The notes under the pieces are model-generated. The model searched no databases. It was given only the letters and a program-made list of their open reading frames with translations, and was not told the origin of the DNA. Below are positions 1 through 9,202 of a stretch of DNA of 64,000 bases, piece after piece. Position 1 is the first letter of the stretch. Every line of letters starts with the position of its first letter. The translations under genes were made by a program, and so were the position numbers. Source of the DNA: Acinetobacter baretiae (GTDB taxonomy: Bacteria > Pseudomonadota > Gammaproteobacteria > Pseudomonadales > Moraxellaceae); the NCBI RefSeq assembly GCF_015627105.1, contig NZ_VTDM01000008.1:1-64000 (forward strand), in the 5' to 3' direction.

Positions 1-183
1 TCGGATATACAGGAGTTATTGGAACACTATGGGCATCAGATTTTATGGTTACCGCCTTATAGCCCTGATTTGAATTTTATTGAAAAGACTTGGGCATGGA
101 TTAAGAAAAAGAGAAAAGAATGGCAAGAGGATTGTATTGATCGACTCTTTCAGATGTTTTTTCATTTCTGTATGAGTAATTAG
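1..183 (+). CDS. IS630-family transposase, C-terminal part (5' end outside window)
   Basis: The reading frame is open from base 1 to a TAG at 181-183 and encodes 60 residues. It contains the motif LPPYSPDLNFIEKTW, the signature around the last catalytic acid (E) of the DDE domain in IS630/Tc1-type transposases, followed by a basic stretch (WIKKKRKEW). The upstream part lies outside the window, so I cannot say whether the element is intact. The right end of the element should lie shortly after the stop, but I could not fix its terminal inverted repeat without the left end. It acts on DNA in the cytoplasm and moves the element by cut and paste into TA targets, as known for the family. Confidence 0.85.
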   Translation, partial: SDIQELLEHYGHQILWLPPYSPDLNFIEKTWAWIKKKRKEWQEDCIDRLFQMFFHFCMSN

Positions 184-783
184 ATTGTTTGACTATACAG
201 CCAAAAACATATAAGAAATCGATGTTAAAGAAAGCATGTATAAGATTCGATTTGGGACTAAGGTGAGTATTTATTTTTATTTAGTTGTTTAATCATGGAT
301 CGACATGAGTAAAAACGATGTGTATTACACAAATTTCCTTTTTTATACCAACAATAAAACCCAGTCATTGTCATGTAGGTATTATAAGATCGGGTTTTTA
401 AAATGACCAATATATAAAATAGTCATTTTATTGATGATGATGTGCTTTTGAGGGTATCTATTTGGCATTTAATGATGTTCAACATTGGTTAAATTCGTGT
501 GATATCGCAAAAATTTAATCATTCAGTGATGTTCGTTAATCATATTGAAATATTTTTTGTATAGCTTATGAAAGCATTCAACATTTTAGGGCATTTATGG
601 AATTAAAAAAAACTGACTAAAAACGGTACTCTACCATTTATCTTCATTTTATATCTTTCGTTTATTGCTTTTAAAAAAAGCAAATAGACTTAGACTCCCT
701 ATTGTCACGTCATTTTTGTCATATAACTGTCATAATTAGGGTGAACAATATGCGCATCTTATAGAGTCTATTATTTTGGCCGT
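184..783. other. 600-bp non-coding stretch between the IS tail and pit
   Basis: No convincing gene is visible on either strand. The left part should contain the right end of the IS630 element. An 8-bp inverted repeat (AAAATGAC / GTCATTTT) with an AT-rich loop lies near 398-433. The last 90 bases carry the pit promoter region with its Pho box. Confidence 0.6.
702..733 (+). promoter_or_regulatory. Pho box upstream of pit
   Basis: TTGTCAT (716-722), a four-base AT spacer and CTGTCAT (727-733) give two half-sites exactly 11 bp apart, the 7-4-7 layout of PhoB sites. A third TTGTCAC lies at 702-708 but is out of phase (14 bp). A -10-like AACAAT/CAATAT follows at about 744-751. This is direct sequence evidence. 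Whether PhoB activates or represses here is not visible. Confidence 0.8.
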
Positions 784-2415
784 ATGAATCAGCAAAAAAC
801 ACCTCAAGACAGCACCGCTCCAATGGCATCATCAGAGTTGTCGAAAAATGTAAATGTCCCAACGCCAAAGTTTTTTATGCCTGTTTTTCTAACAGTCATT
901 ATTGCAACGCTGATTTATATTGGATTTCAGTTACACAGTGATCTTTCAAGCGTTCCACCATTAAGTTTGTATTCCGTCATTTTACTTTCAACAGCTTTGT
1001 TTATTGCACTAGGTTTTGAGTTTGTGAATGGATTTCATGATACAGCCAATGCAGTTGCAACAGTAATTTACACCAATGCACTACCTGCACCTGTTGCAGT
1101 GATGTGGGCGGGTTTTTGTAATTTTTTGGGTGTTTTACTGGCAAGTGGTGCTGTTGCTTACGGAATTATTGCGCTATTACCTGTTGAAATGATTATGAAT
1201 GTAGGTACAGGTGCAGGATTTGCAATGGTATTTGCAATATTAATTGCAGCCATACTGTGGAACTTGGGTACGTGGTTTTTTGGGATTCCCGCATCAAGCT
1301 CACATACGATGATTGGCTCTATTTTAGGCGTCGGGATTATGAATTACCTGATCAATACTGCTGCAAATGTGCAAAGTAGTGGTGTTGATATGGAACAGGT
1401 TATGAAGGTGGGTAAAGCCTTGTTGATCTCACCTTTAGTGGGTTTTGTTTTTGCTGCTATTGTATTTTTACTGGTGAAGTTTTTTTTAAGAAAGCAACTT
1501 GCATTGTTTCAGCCACCGAAAGGAACAGAACCACCACCACCTGTTATTCGTGCTTTACTGATTTTTACCTGTACAGGTGTAAGTTTTGCACATGGTTCTA
1601 ATGATGGTCAAAAGGGCATGGGATTAATTATGTTAATTCTGATTGGTCTAGTACCTTTGGCATATTCTTTAAATAAAAATCTAGATAGTAATCAACTTCA
1701 GCAATTTAAAAATTTATCGAGTGAAACGGCATTGGTGATGTCTACAACACAACAACCTGCGCCTAATGTAGATACTGCTCGAAATGTATTGACACATTAT
1801 ATTCAAGATAAACAAGTCACCGCTGAAATTATGCCTGCTTTGGCCGTGATGACAGCACATGTTGGGCAAGTACTAACACCATACCAATCATTAAAAGATG
1901 TGCCTGAACATACTGTTGCACAACTACGTAATGAAATGTATTTAAATACCGCAACGTTAAAAGCACTCAATAAGCAAAAAGCATTGCCTGAATGGACAGC
2001 AGAACAACAAAAAACAGTCAAAGCTTATCAAAAAGGATTAGATGGCTTTTTACAATATATTCCAACATGGGTGAAAGTTGCTGTTGCTTTGGCGCTCGGA
2101 TTAGGAACCATGGTGGGCTGGAAACGTATTGTGGTCACTGTTGGTGAACGTATTGGTAAAAACCATATGACGTATGGACAAGGAATGTCGGCAGAACTTG
2201 TTGCAATGACAACAATTGCAGCAGCAGATGGCTTGGGTATGCCAGTATCGACAACCCATGTTCTAAATAGTGCAGTGGCTGGGACTATGGTTGCAAATAA
2301 ATCTGGTCTACAATGGGCAACCATTCGTAATATTTTATCTGCATGGGTGCTGACGTTACCTGTTACAATTTGTTTGTCTGGTGGATTATATTGGATATTT
2401 TTGGCAGTTTTTTAA
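784..2415 (+). CDS. pit: PiT-family inorganic phosphate transporter
   Basis: 543-residue inner-membrane permease that takes up phosphate, probably as a metal-phosphate complex with protons, as known for PitA. The first signature GFHDTANAVA is at residues 83-92. The matching inverted-half signature SFAHGSNDGQKGMG is near residue 270. GLGMPVSTTHVLNSAVAG near the C-terminus belongs to the second PHO-4 half. A long hydrophilic loop (about residues 300-425) separates the halves. About ten membrane segments can be read. The length is close to bacterial PitA (about 500). The gene stands alone with its own terminator. A Pho box upstream suggests phosphate-dependent control, which is unlike E. coli pitA. 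Confidence 0.93.
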   Translation: MNQQKTPQDSTAPMASSELSKNVNVPTPKFFMPVFLTVIIATLIYIGFQLHSDLSSVPPLSLYSVILLSTALFIALGFEFVNGFHDTANAVATVIYTNALPAPVAVMWAGFCNFLGVLLASGAVAYGIIALLPVEMIMNVGTGAGFAMVFAILIAAILWNLGTWFFGIPASSSHTMIGSILGVGIMNYLINTAANVQSSGVDMEQVMKVGKALLISPLVGFVFAAIVFLLVKFFLRKQLALFQPPKGTEPPPPVIRALLIFTCTGVSFAHGSNDGQKGMGLIMLILIGLVPLAYSLNKNLDSNQLQQFKNLSSETALVMSTTQQPAPNVDTARNVLTHYIQDKQVTAEIMPALAVMTAHVGQVLTPYQSLKDVPEHTVAQLRNEMYLNTATLKALNKQKALPEWTAEQQKTVKAYQKGLDGFLQYIPTWVKVAVALALGLGTMVGWKRIVVTVGERIGKNHMTYGQGMSAELVAMTTIAAADGLGMPVSTTHVLNSAVAGTMVANKSGLQWATIRNILSAWVLTLPVTICLSGGLYWIFLAVF

Positions 2416-2428
2416 ACTTAATTTTTGT

Positions 2429-2459
2429 AAAAAACCTATGCATCGCATAGGTTTTTTTT
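2429..2459 (+). terminator. Rho-independent terminator after pit
   Basis: The stem CCTATGC / GCATAGG with loop ATC is flanked by an A-run and a T-run of eight or more. It ends pit, 14 bases after the stop codon. Confidence 0.9.
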
Positions 2460-2590
2460 ACTTTTTCAATCATGTTTATATCATATAAAATGTATAATTT
2501 CAGTATTTACAATGATCTGAGCGCTTGATTTTTTAGTAAAAGAGTCCATATTAAACATACGATCAATAGTATTTAAAATTAGGCGGATAT

Positions 2591-3529
2591 ATGTTATTTC
2601 AGTTGCCAAAACTGCCTGCAGACATTCATGTCACTCATTTAAATGAGCGTTTGGACACTCAGAAAAAGAAAATTAAAGTGATTAAGCCTGAGCAAAAATT
2701 CTCTTTTTTAAGCTTGCTTAAATCAAAAAAATCAGCGAATAAAAAGAGTAAAGAACGTATTTTCGTTTTAGATTTTAAAGGTGATGTACAAGCTTCCGCT
2801 GTGGCGAATTTTAGAGAAGAAATTACACTGATCATTGCAACGGCAACGCCAAGGCAAGATCGTATTATTATTCGTCTAGAAAGTCCGGGAGGTGTGGTAC
2901 ATGGTTATGGTCTAGCTGCAGCTCAGGTGGCTCGTTTAAGAGATGCAGACTTTCACGTTACTGTATGTGTAGATAAGGTGGCAGCCAGCGGAGGCTATAT
3001 GATGGCCTGTGTTGCCAATGAAATCATTGCTTCGTCATTTGCAATTTTAGGTTCGATTGGTGTTGTTGCACAAATTCCAAACTTTAATCGATTATTGAAA
3101 GATAAAAATATTGATTTTGAACAATATACTGCGGGTGAATATAAACGCACAGTGACCATGTTTGGTGAAAATACAGAAGAAGGGAAGACTAAATTTAAGC
3201 AAGAACTTGAAGAAACACATGAGTTGTTTAAATTGTTTGTAGAAAAATATAGACCGCAGCTTAATGTTGAACAGGTTGCAACGGGTGAACATTGGTTTGG
3301 TGAACACGCTTTGTCACTCAATTTAGTCGATCAATTAAAAACCTCAGATAGTTTACTGTTAAGTTTAATTAGTCAACATGATGTTTATTTAATTGGTACT
3401 CGTAGCAAACCAACTTTAGGTGAAAAATTAGGCTTGCAAGCTGCACAAGTTGCAGATGAACTTGTGCCTGTTGTGCTTAATAAATTAGTTGATGGTATGT
3501 TTAAGGCACAACAAAGTAAGATTCAATAA
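2591..3529 (+). CDS. sohB: S49-family protease SohB
   Basis: 312-residue serine protease of the SppA/SohB family. The catalytic Ser is in VAASGGYMMA (Ser133) and the Lys is in TAGEYKRT (Lys185), giving the Ser-Lys dyad of S49 peptidases. RLESPGG at 105-111 and GSIGVVAQ at 154-161 are further family blocks. E. coli SohB is longer and starts with a membrane helix. Here the first 55 residues are hydrophilic and Lys-rich and I see no signal or anchor, so this copy may be a soluble or peripherally bound form. The start ATG has an AGGCGG site. The gene is single and ends at a terminator shared with the convergent phosphatase gene. Confidence 0.88.
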   Translation: MLFQLPKLPADIHVTHLNERLDTQKKKIKVIKPEQKFSFLSLLKSKKSANKKSKERIFVLDFKGDVQASAVANFREEITLIIATATPRQDRIIIRLESPGGVVHGYGLAAAQVARLRDADFHVTVCVDKVAASGGYMMACVANEIIASSFAILGSIGVVAQIPNFNRLLKDKNIDFEQYTAGEYKRTVTMFGENTEEGKTKFKQELEETHELFKLFVEKYRPQLNVEQVATGEHWFGEHALSLNLVDQLKTSDSLLLSLISQHDVYLIGTRSKPTLGEKLGLQAAQVADELVPVVLNKLVDGMFKAQQSKIQ

Positions 3530-3544
3530 ACTGACTTTGTTGTG

Positions 3545-3580
3545 AAAAACCACAGCACATACCAAGCTGTGGTTTTTTTT
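3545..3580. terminator. Bidirectional terminator between sohB and the phosphatase gene
   Basis: AAAAACCACAGC pairs with GCTGTGGTTTTT across a nine-base loop, with A- and T-runs on the two sides. It can stop transcripts from both convergent genes. Its right edge touches the stop codon of the minus-strand gene. Confidence 0.88.
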
Positions 3581-4340
3581 AATGCTCTTTCCATGTATCT
3601 AAAATATTTTTATGCCAACTGCCATAGCTTGCATTAGGTAATACAATCCAATCTGTCCCAAAATGTGCTTTATTTTTTTCTACGGCTGCTAAACCTTCAG
3701 ATTTACTTTGCTTACTGTTAAACTCATTAGAAAAGTCATGTAATGTATCACCAAGCAACATAATCGTTTGATAGCCTTGAGCGGTGACCATATCGCGTCG
3801 TTTTTGTTTTGCAGGCCCTAAAAGAAGCACTTGATCTGCGTTGACTTGTGGTAATTTAAGTTGTCGCAATGTTGCAAGCGTTGCTGCTTTGTTTTCATCA
3901 CTTCGATCGGAAATATAAAATATTTTAATTCCTTTATCATTTAGAAAATTAAAAAAGTCTAAACTACCTGCAATCAGTGTAGGATTTCCTGATTTTTCCC
4001 ATGCTGACCACGTGTCCCAACCTGACCAATCGTGGCAAGCAAGCGTATCTCTTGCTAGTAAAGCACTATTATCTAGTACAGTTTCATCCAAATCTGTGAC
4101 TACAGCCAATGGCTTAGTGATTTGAGGATGTTGTTCTAGATATTGTTGAATGCGCAACGTGGCGAGTGCATAGCTTTGCTGTTGTAATGCCTGAATTTCA
4201 GGTGAGCCTTGTTGGTACTTTAAGGCCATTTGATACTGTTGAATTGTACAATCAGGCGGTGCTTTAGCCAAAGCAGTTGTAGATAGGCATACACCGAATA
4301 ATGTGCTCAAAATTGCCGCACTAAATTTGTTTTTTATCAT
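3579..4340 (-). CDS. HAD-family class B-like acid phosphatase / 5'-nucleotidase, secreted
   Basis: 253-residue exported phosphatase. An N-terminal signal peptide ends near residue 26 (TTALAKA). The HAD motif DLDET is at 83-87 (catalytic Asp83 and Asp85), and motif III appears as LLGDTLHDF. The pattern fits the HAD subfamily IIIB group of class B/C acid phosphatases and lipoprotein e(P4). e(P4) is a lipoprotein, but I see no canonical lipobox here (the Cys in FGVC lacks the expected -1 Gly/Ala context), so a soluble periplasmic form is likelier. It probably frees phosphate or nucleosides from nucleotides in the periplasm. It sits near pit, but I found no Pho box in its short upstream gap. Confidence 0.85.
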   Translation of the reverse strand: MIKNKFSAAILSTLFGVCLSTTALAKAPPDCTIQQYQMALKYQQGSPEIQALQQQSYALATLRIQQYLEQHPQITKPLAVVTDLDETVLDNSALLARDTLACHDWSGWDTWSAWEKSGNPTLIAGSLDFFNFLNDKGIKIFYISDRSDENKAATLATLRQLKLPQVNADQVLLLGPAKQKRRDMVTAQGYQTIMLLGDTLHDFSNEFNSKQSKSEGLAAVEKNKAHFGTDWIVLPNASYGSWHKNILDTWKEH

Positions 4341-4373
4341 ATAAACCCCAAATAAGCGTTTTGTTGTGGATAT

Positions 4374-4400
4374 AAAAAAGCACCCTAAATTGGGTGCTTT
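4374..4400 (-). terminator. Terminator after the L,D-transpeptidase gene
   Basis: Read on the minus strand, AAAGCACCC pairs with GGGTGCTTT across a six-base loop and is followed by a T-run. It lies between the transpeptidase stop and the start of the phosphatase gene. Confidence 0.88.
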
Positions 4401-4412
4401 AACGAGAAAAAA

Positions 4413-5651
4413 TTATTCTAAGAATTTAACGACAGTACCTGATTTAACTTTGCGACCGAGGTCATTGGCATCCCAGTTGGTTAAACGAATACACCCATGT
4501 GATGCAGTTTTAGAAATTGTAGATGGATTTGGTGTGCCATGTATACCAAACGAGCGCTTGCTTAAAGCAATCCAAATATTACCCACAGGTGCATTAGGGC
4601 CAGGAGGTAAAGAAAGTGGCTTTAAGTTATTCCCTTGTACGAAGTTACTTGGTGAGTAGCTATACCAAGGGTTTGGTGTGACACCTGTGACTTTATATGT
4701 TCCTGTTGGTGATGGTGTATCTGAACTACCAATGGTTGCTGGAAATGAACCCACCATTTGATTTTTTGAATTAAATAAGTAGAGCTGTTTTGCACCTTTG
4801 TGTGCCACAATTAAGTGAATGTCTTCAGATAAATTATTGCGAATATTGGTAACAATAATTTTTTGCCCAATTTTATTGAAATCTGCTTTTGGGTTAAGTT
4901 GTTTGAGAAAGCCTTCATCCATATGAAACTTTTCACCCAACATTTCTGTGACTCGAGTGTAATACAAGCCTTTCATTTTTGCTTGTAAAGCATAGTCATG
5001 TGGAATTTCTTTGGCATAAGGACCTTTGAGGTCACTTTCGCTAATCGTATATTCTTGAAAAGCAGGTTTATCTTGTGCGGTAACTAAAGCGTCCCATGTT
5101 TCTTGATCTAAAGCACCTGTGGTTTTTAAGCCTTGCATTTGCTGAAATGATGCAATGGCTTTGAGCATGTTTTTACCACTAGAACCATCGATTGCACCCG
5201 GTGATGCGTGTGCATTATTTAACATGACTTGTGCTCGAGCATAAGCAGGAAATTGCCCTCGACCAAGGCTTGATGACCATTCACTGTTATTTAAACCGTC
5301 AACTGTCCACGTACCTTTTTCAGATTTATTAAACGCTTTTGTTGTATTTTGTTTTTCAGCAGTTGTACCTGCGTCTATAGTTTGAGCCGTGTGTGAAACG
5401 TTATCTATGTGTTTTTGCTCTTCAGTACTGATTTGAACCTCAGATGCACTTGTATTAGATACTTGTTGATCTGCCATGACCTGAGAGGCGCCTTTATTAT
5501 CAAGCACTAAAGGATCGATTGGATCTGCAACAGGTAATGATGCAACAGCAGTTGCATCTGTGGTTGCTACAGGAGTCTCTGAAGATACGGCAAATGCTGT
5601 TTGGCACATAATATAGCTTAGGCTCACAGCGAGTATTGAACGAACGAGCAT
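4413..5651 (-). CDS. L,D-transpeptidase (YkuD) with peptidoglycan-binding domain
   Basis: 412-residue cell-wall enzyme. Signal peptide at 1-22. A Ser/Thr/Gln-rich linker runs to about 120. A peptidoglycan-binding type 1 domain is at about 125-190 (GAIDGSSG, FQQMQGLKTTGALD), and a LysM-like stretch is near 235-270 (LNPKADFNKIGQKI). The YkuD domain is at about 275-412. The catalytic motif runs from HGTPNP (His371) to SHGCIRL (Cys387). It forms 3-3 cross-links in peptidoglycan or attaches proteins to it, in the periplasm. It is a single gene, divergent from hemE, with its own terminator. Which Ldt activity it has cannot be told from sequence. Confidence 0.9.
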   Translation of the reverse strand: MLVRSILAVSLSYIMCQTAFAVSSETPVATTDATAVASLPVADPIDPLVLDNKGASQVMADQQVSNTSASEVQISTEEQKHIDNVSHTAQTIDAGTTAEKQNTTKAFNKSEKGTWTVDGLNNSEWSSSLGRGQFPAYARAQVMLNNAHASPGAIDGSSGKNMLKAIASFQQMQGLKTTGALDQETWDALVTAQDKPAFQEYTISESDLKGPYAKEIPHDYALQAKMKGLYYTRVTEMLGEKFHMDEGFLKQLNPKADFNKIGQKIIVTNIRNNLSEDIHLIVAHKGAKQLYLFNSKNQMVGSFPATIGSSDTPSPTGTYKVTGVTPNPWYSYSPSNFVQGNNLKPLSLPPGPNAPVGNIWIALSKRSFGIHGTPNPSTISKTASHGCIRLTNWDANDLGRKVKSGTVVKFLE

Positions 5652-5829
5652 GGATTAAACCTTAGAATTATAGTGTGATAAATCACAGTTAGTATTACAG
5701 AGTTTAAAATATCATGCATCAATTATTTTGTGCATATATAATAACAATGCTGTGCATCGTAAGGCTCTATTATCTAATTAAAAGAGTTTTTGTTATGATG
5801 GGGCAAATGAATAAGCCGTTGGAAAGGGC

Positions 5830-6903
5830 ATGACTGAATTAAAAAATGATCGTTTTTTACGTGCATTATTGCGTGAACCTGTTGATACCACGCCCATTTG
5901 GATGATGCGTCAAGCAGGACGTTATTTACCTGAATATCGTGAAACTCGAGCAAAAGCAGGTGATTTTTTATCACTGTGTAAAAATACAGAATTTGCATGT
6001 GAAGTGACACTACAACCCCTTCGTCGCTATGCACTTGATGCGGCAATTTTATTTTCAGATATTTTGACAATTCCAGATGCATTAGGCCTAGGACTTTACT
6101 TCGAACCGGGTGAAGGGCCTAAATTTAATAAAGTTATTCGTACTGAGCAAGATATTCAAAATCTACCTAAACTAGATGTCAAACGTGACTTAAATTATGT
6201 TATGAATGCCGTATCGGCTATTCGCTCGGCATTGTCGGGGGCGGTTCCGCTCATTGGCTTTTCAGGAAGTCCATGGACACTGGCAACATACATGATTGAA
6301 GGTGGATCAAGTAAAGATTATCGCTACACCAAGCACATGTTATATAAAACACCAGAGCTACTGCATGCTTTACTTGATCATTTGGCTGACTCAGTTATTG
6401 ATTATTTAAATGCGCAAATTGATGCAGGTGCACAAGCGATTCAAATTTTTGATAGTTGGGGCGGTGCATTGGCACACCGTGAATACGTAGATTTTTCTTT
6501 AAACTATATGACTAAAATTGTTTCTGGCTTGAAGCGAGAAAAAGATGGTCGCCGTATCCCGATTATTTTATTTACTAAAGGTGGCGGGCAGTGGCTTGAT
6601 GTTATGCTTGAATCTGGTGCAGATGCCTATGGGTTGGATTGGACTACAAAGCTTGATCAAGCAAGAGTACAAATTGCAGGACGTGCAGCCGTACAGGGAA
6701 ATCTTGATCCTGCAACATTATATGGTTCGTCTCAAAGTATAGAAAAAGCTGTAAAGGCGATGCTAGATGATGCTTATCGAAATGGTGAAAAAACGGGTTA
6801 TATTGCCAACTTAGGGCATGGTATTACTCAATGGGTAAACCCTGATATGCCTAAAATATTTGTAGATACCGTACATGAATACAGTGCTAAGTATCTTGGT
6901 TAA
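5830..6903 (+). CDS. hemE: Uroporphyrinogen decarboxylase
   Basis: 357 residues, the usual length (354 in E. coli). It decarboxylates uroporphyrinogen III to coproporphyrinogen III in haem synthesis, in the cytoplasm. The N-terminal signature [19 protein letters not shown] is at 22-40 and the second signature [17 protein letters not shown] is near 148. [10 protein letters not shown] and GNLDP follow as expected. The ATG has a GGAAAGGGC site. The stop TAA directly abuts the ATG of the DUF817 gene, so the two are probably translated in a coupled way. The gap to the divergent L,D-transpeptidase gene is 178 bp. Confidence 0.96.
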   Translation: MTELKNDRFLRALLREPVDTTPIWMMRQAGRYLPEYRETRAKAGDFLSLCKNTEFACEVTLQPLRRYALDAAILFSDILTIPDALGLGLYFEPGEGPKFNKVIRTEQDIQNLPKLDVKRDLNYVMNAVSAIRSALSGAVPLIGFSGSPWTLATYMIEGGSSKDYRYTKHMLYKTPELLHALLDHLADSVIDYLNAQIDAGAQAIQIFDSWGGALAHREYVDFSLNYMTKIVSGLKREKDGRRIPIILFTKGGGQWLDVMLESGADAYGLDWTTKLDQARVQIAGRAAVQGNLDPATLYGSSQSIEKAVKAMLDDAYRNGEKTGYIANLGHGITQWVNPDMPKIFVDTVHEYSAKYLG

Positions 6904-7728
6904 ATGAATCACATTTTTTCGTTTACTTTTTTGATAGCGCAGCGTCTGATTTCGGCTGCGCTTTTTGGTATTTTGCTTTTAATTATTTTTGCAATTACTT
7001 CATTAATGACAGATCAATCTTATTGGGGGTTCTACCGCTATGATTATCTGTTTTTTTGTGCAGTGCTCATTCAGATTTTAATGCTGTATTTTAAGCTAGA
7101 ATCTTTAAATGAAGTTAAAGTCATTGCGCTCTTTCATCTCATGGCGATGTGCATGGAGTTAGTTTTAACGGCACCACATATTGGTTCTTGGCAGTATCCT
7201 GAACCTGCTATACTTAAAATACTGACCGTTCCTTTATTTGCAGGGTTTATGTACTCTGCGGTGGGAAGTTTTTTTGTTAGATTAATACGCCTATTTTCAG
7301 TTTGTTTTGAAAAATTACCTCATTTAGGCAATATGAGTGCACTGGCAGTTTTGGCATTTATAAATTTTATGAGTAAGTTTTTTATTGTAGATATTCGCAG
7401 TCTTTTATTTGTTTGGAGCATTCTCATTTTTTGGCGAACCAAAATATGGTTTAACGTACAACACTATACGATGAAGTTACCTCTTTTGCCTGTATTAATC
7501 TTTTTTGCTTTTATAATTTGGATTGCTGAAAATATTAGTACTTTTTATGATATTTGGGTATACCCCAATCAAGCTGATGGCTGGCGTTTGGTGTGGTTGG
7601 GTAAAATTGGTTCGTGGTATTTGTTGTTATTGTTAAGTTTTGTGTCGGTGTTGGTATTGTTAGGACAGCGTCAAAAAAATGGTCATTGGTACATGCGTGA
7701 ACAATTTATTGGGCATAAAAAAAGATAA
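6904..7728 (+). CDS. DUF817 family integral membrane protein
   Basis: 274-residue membrane protein with about eight hydrophobic segments. It matches my recollection of the DUF817 (YoaT-like) family: conserved HIGSWQYPEP in the middle, WVYPNQADGW near residue 220, and a WFNVQ segment. The function of the family is not known. The ATG follows the hemE TAA with no spacer, so translation probably depends on ribosomes finishing hemE. The stop codon lies inside the following terminator stem. A link to haem metabolism is suggested only by position. Confidence 0.8.
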   Translation: MNHIFSFTFLIAQRLISAALFGILLLIIFAITSLMTDQSYWGFYRYDYLFFCAVLIQILMLYFKLESLNEVKVIALFHLMAMCMELVLTAPHIGSWQYPEPAILKILTVPLFAGFMYSAVGSFFVRLIRLFSVCFEKLPHLGNMSALAVLAFINFMSKFFIVDIRSLLFVWSILIFWRTKIWFNVQHYTMKLPLLPVLIFFAFIIWIAENISTFYDIWVYPNQADGWRLVWLGKIGSWYLLLLLSFVSVLVLLGQRQKNGHWYMREQFIGHKKR

Positions 7729-7747
7729 GTACAGGACTTATCTTTTT
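7719..7747 (+). terminator. Terminator after the DUF817 gene
   Basis: AAAAAGATAAGT pairs with ACTTATCTTTTT across a five-base loop. The left arm overlaps the end of the coding sequence. It separates this operon from the convergent folE. Confidence 0.85.
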
Positions 7748-7768
7748 AAGTTTTTATTTTAAAATAAA

Positions 7769-8323
7769 TTAGTAGCTTTCAGGGACTGCACTTAAAAACT
7801 CTCGGCGAGCATCGGTATTGGATTTAAAATCACCTAAAAAAGAAACTGTACGAGTTGTTGAATTTTGTTTTCCAACACCACGCATCATCATACACATATG
7901 TGCAGAGTCAATGACCACAGCAACACCACGAGCTTGAGTGACACTTTCTACGGCTTCAGCAATTTGTTGGGTTAAATTTTCTTGGATTTGTAGTCGTCGA
8001 GCAAACATTTCTGTAATACGTGCAAATTTAGACAACCCTAATACGTTGCCTTCAGGTAAGTACGCGATATGCACACGGCCATAAAATGGCAATAAATGAT
8101 GTTCGCATAATGAATAAAATTCAATATTTTTCACCAAGACCATCTCTCGATTGTCTGAGGGAAAAACAGCACTATTGGTGACTTCTTCAAGACTTTTTTC
8201 GTAGCCTGAAGTTAGATAAGAGAATGCTCTTGCCGCACGTATAGGCGTGTCTTTCAGCCCTGGGCGTTCTAAATCTTCACCAATGGTTTGGAGTATATGT
8301 TGGTAGGATTGCTGCATAGACAT
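7769..8323 (-). CDS. folE: GTP cyclohydrolase I
   Basis: 184-residue enzyme that converts GTP to 7,8-dihydroneopterin triphosphate, the first step for tetrahydrofolate and, in many bacteria, for queuosine precursors. The zinc ligands are visible: Cys73 and His76 in [10 protein letters not shown] and Cys144 in [20 protein letters not shown] and GLSKFARI are family blocks. It is slightly shorter at the N-terminus than the E. coli enzyme (about 222). A second in-frame ATG two codons in could also be the start. The window also has queE, another gene of the deazaguanine route, but far away. Confidence 0.93.
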   Translation of the reverse strand: MSMQQSYQHILQTIGEDLERPGLKDTPIRAARAFSYLTSGYEKSLEEVTNSAVFPSDNREMVLVKNIEFYSLCEHHLLPFYGRVHIAYLPEGNVLGLSKFARITEMFARRLQIQENLTQQIAEAVESVTQARGVAVVIDSAHMCMMMRGVGKQNSTTRTVSFLGDFKSNTDARREFLSAVPESY

Positions 8324-8408
8324 AACAGGTGTTCACTTACACAGATTAAGCAAGGGCGACATTGTAACAGAAAATTCTATAAGCGCATGCTTCAATCTTA
8401 AAAAAGCT

Positions 8409-9095
8409 TTAGGCTTTCTCGTTTTTTATTGGTACACGGCGTTTGAGTAAAACCAGTACTGCTCCTGTACCACCTTGATTTTCTGGTGCACTGACAAATG
8501 CAAGAACATCTTGGTGTTGTCTGAGCCAACCGTTCACATACGTTTTTAAGATCGCTTCAGGCCCTTTACCATGTACAATTTTAATCACTGTTTGATTTTC
8601 AGTTTTTGCCATTTGAATAATATCTAATACCGCAGTTCGAGCTTGTTCAACTGTACAACCATGCAAGTCTACAGCTTCAAACCAACGAAGTTTTCCTGTT
8701 TTAAGCTCGTCAAATACTTTGTGCTGTAACGTTGTTGTGCGATAACTTAAGCTTTGTTGGCTTCCAACAGGATTAAGTATAGCTTGTGTGTCAGACATGG
8801 CAGTTGTGTCATGCTCATGCGCACCCTCAGCCGCAGCACGTTTAGCAAGTAACTGAGCATCGAGCTTTTTTTTCTGCACTTTAACAGGAGCAACATGATT
8901 GCTGTGTGCAAATTTTTCGACACCTTGCATGGCTTTTTTAAATAAATCATCATCATTTTGAACATGGGCTTGTTCAGTGGACATGTTGGATACTTGGGCT
9001 TTGTGGTCTGCGTGTTGCATGGGACTTATTTGTTTTCGAAATGCTTTAAGTAGCTTTTCTTGCTCTTTAGATAAGAAACTATCTTGTTTGCTCAT
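8409..9095 (-). CDS. Smr domain protein (MutS2 C-terminal-like nuclease family)
   Basis: 228 residues from the chosen ATG. A charged N-terminal half with little predicted order is followed by a C-terminal Smr domain (about 145-225) with the LDLHG-type motif (VDLHGCTVEQA) and the VHGKG motif. Smr domains bind or nick branched nucleic acids, and some cleave mRNA on collided ribosomes. The stand-alone proteobacterial form is often called SmrA/SmrB, and I cannot tell which this is. The frame extends upstream to a TTG at 9143, and ATGs exist at 9110 and 9095. I chose 9095 (MSKQDSFLS) by resemblance to relatives, since no start has a strong ribosome site. Confidence 0.85.
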   Translation of the reverse strand: MSKQDSFLSKEQEKLLKAFRKQISPMQHADHKAQVSNMSTEQAHVQNDDDLFKKAMQGVEKFAHSNHVAPVKVQKKKLDAQLLAKRAAAEGAHEHDTTAMSDTQAILNPVGSQQSLSYRTTTLQHKVFDELKTGKLRWFEAVDLHGCTVEQARTAVLDIIQMAKTENQTVIKIVHGKGPEAILKTYVNGWLRQHQDVLAFVSAPENQGGTGAVLVLLKRRVPIKNEKA

Positions 9096-9202
9096 GTGTT
9101 CAGTCACCATAAAATAAGATGGACGAGAGATCGTGTATAACAATGAAAAAAGATGGCAGTATTTAAACGACCATCTTCTTCATAATTGCGGCATATTTAC
9201 GG

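Noticed and set aside
4366-4659. 97-codon plus-strand frame
   Set aside because: It is antisense to the highly conserved YkuD end, and its start lies at the terminator. It is a shadow frame.
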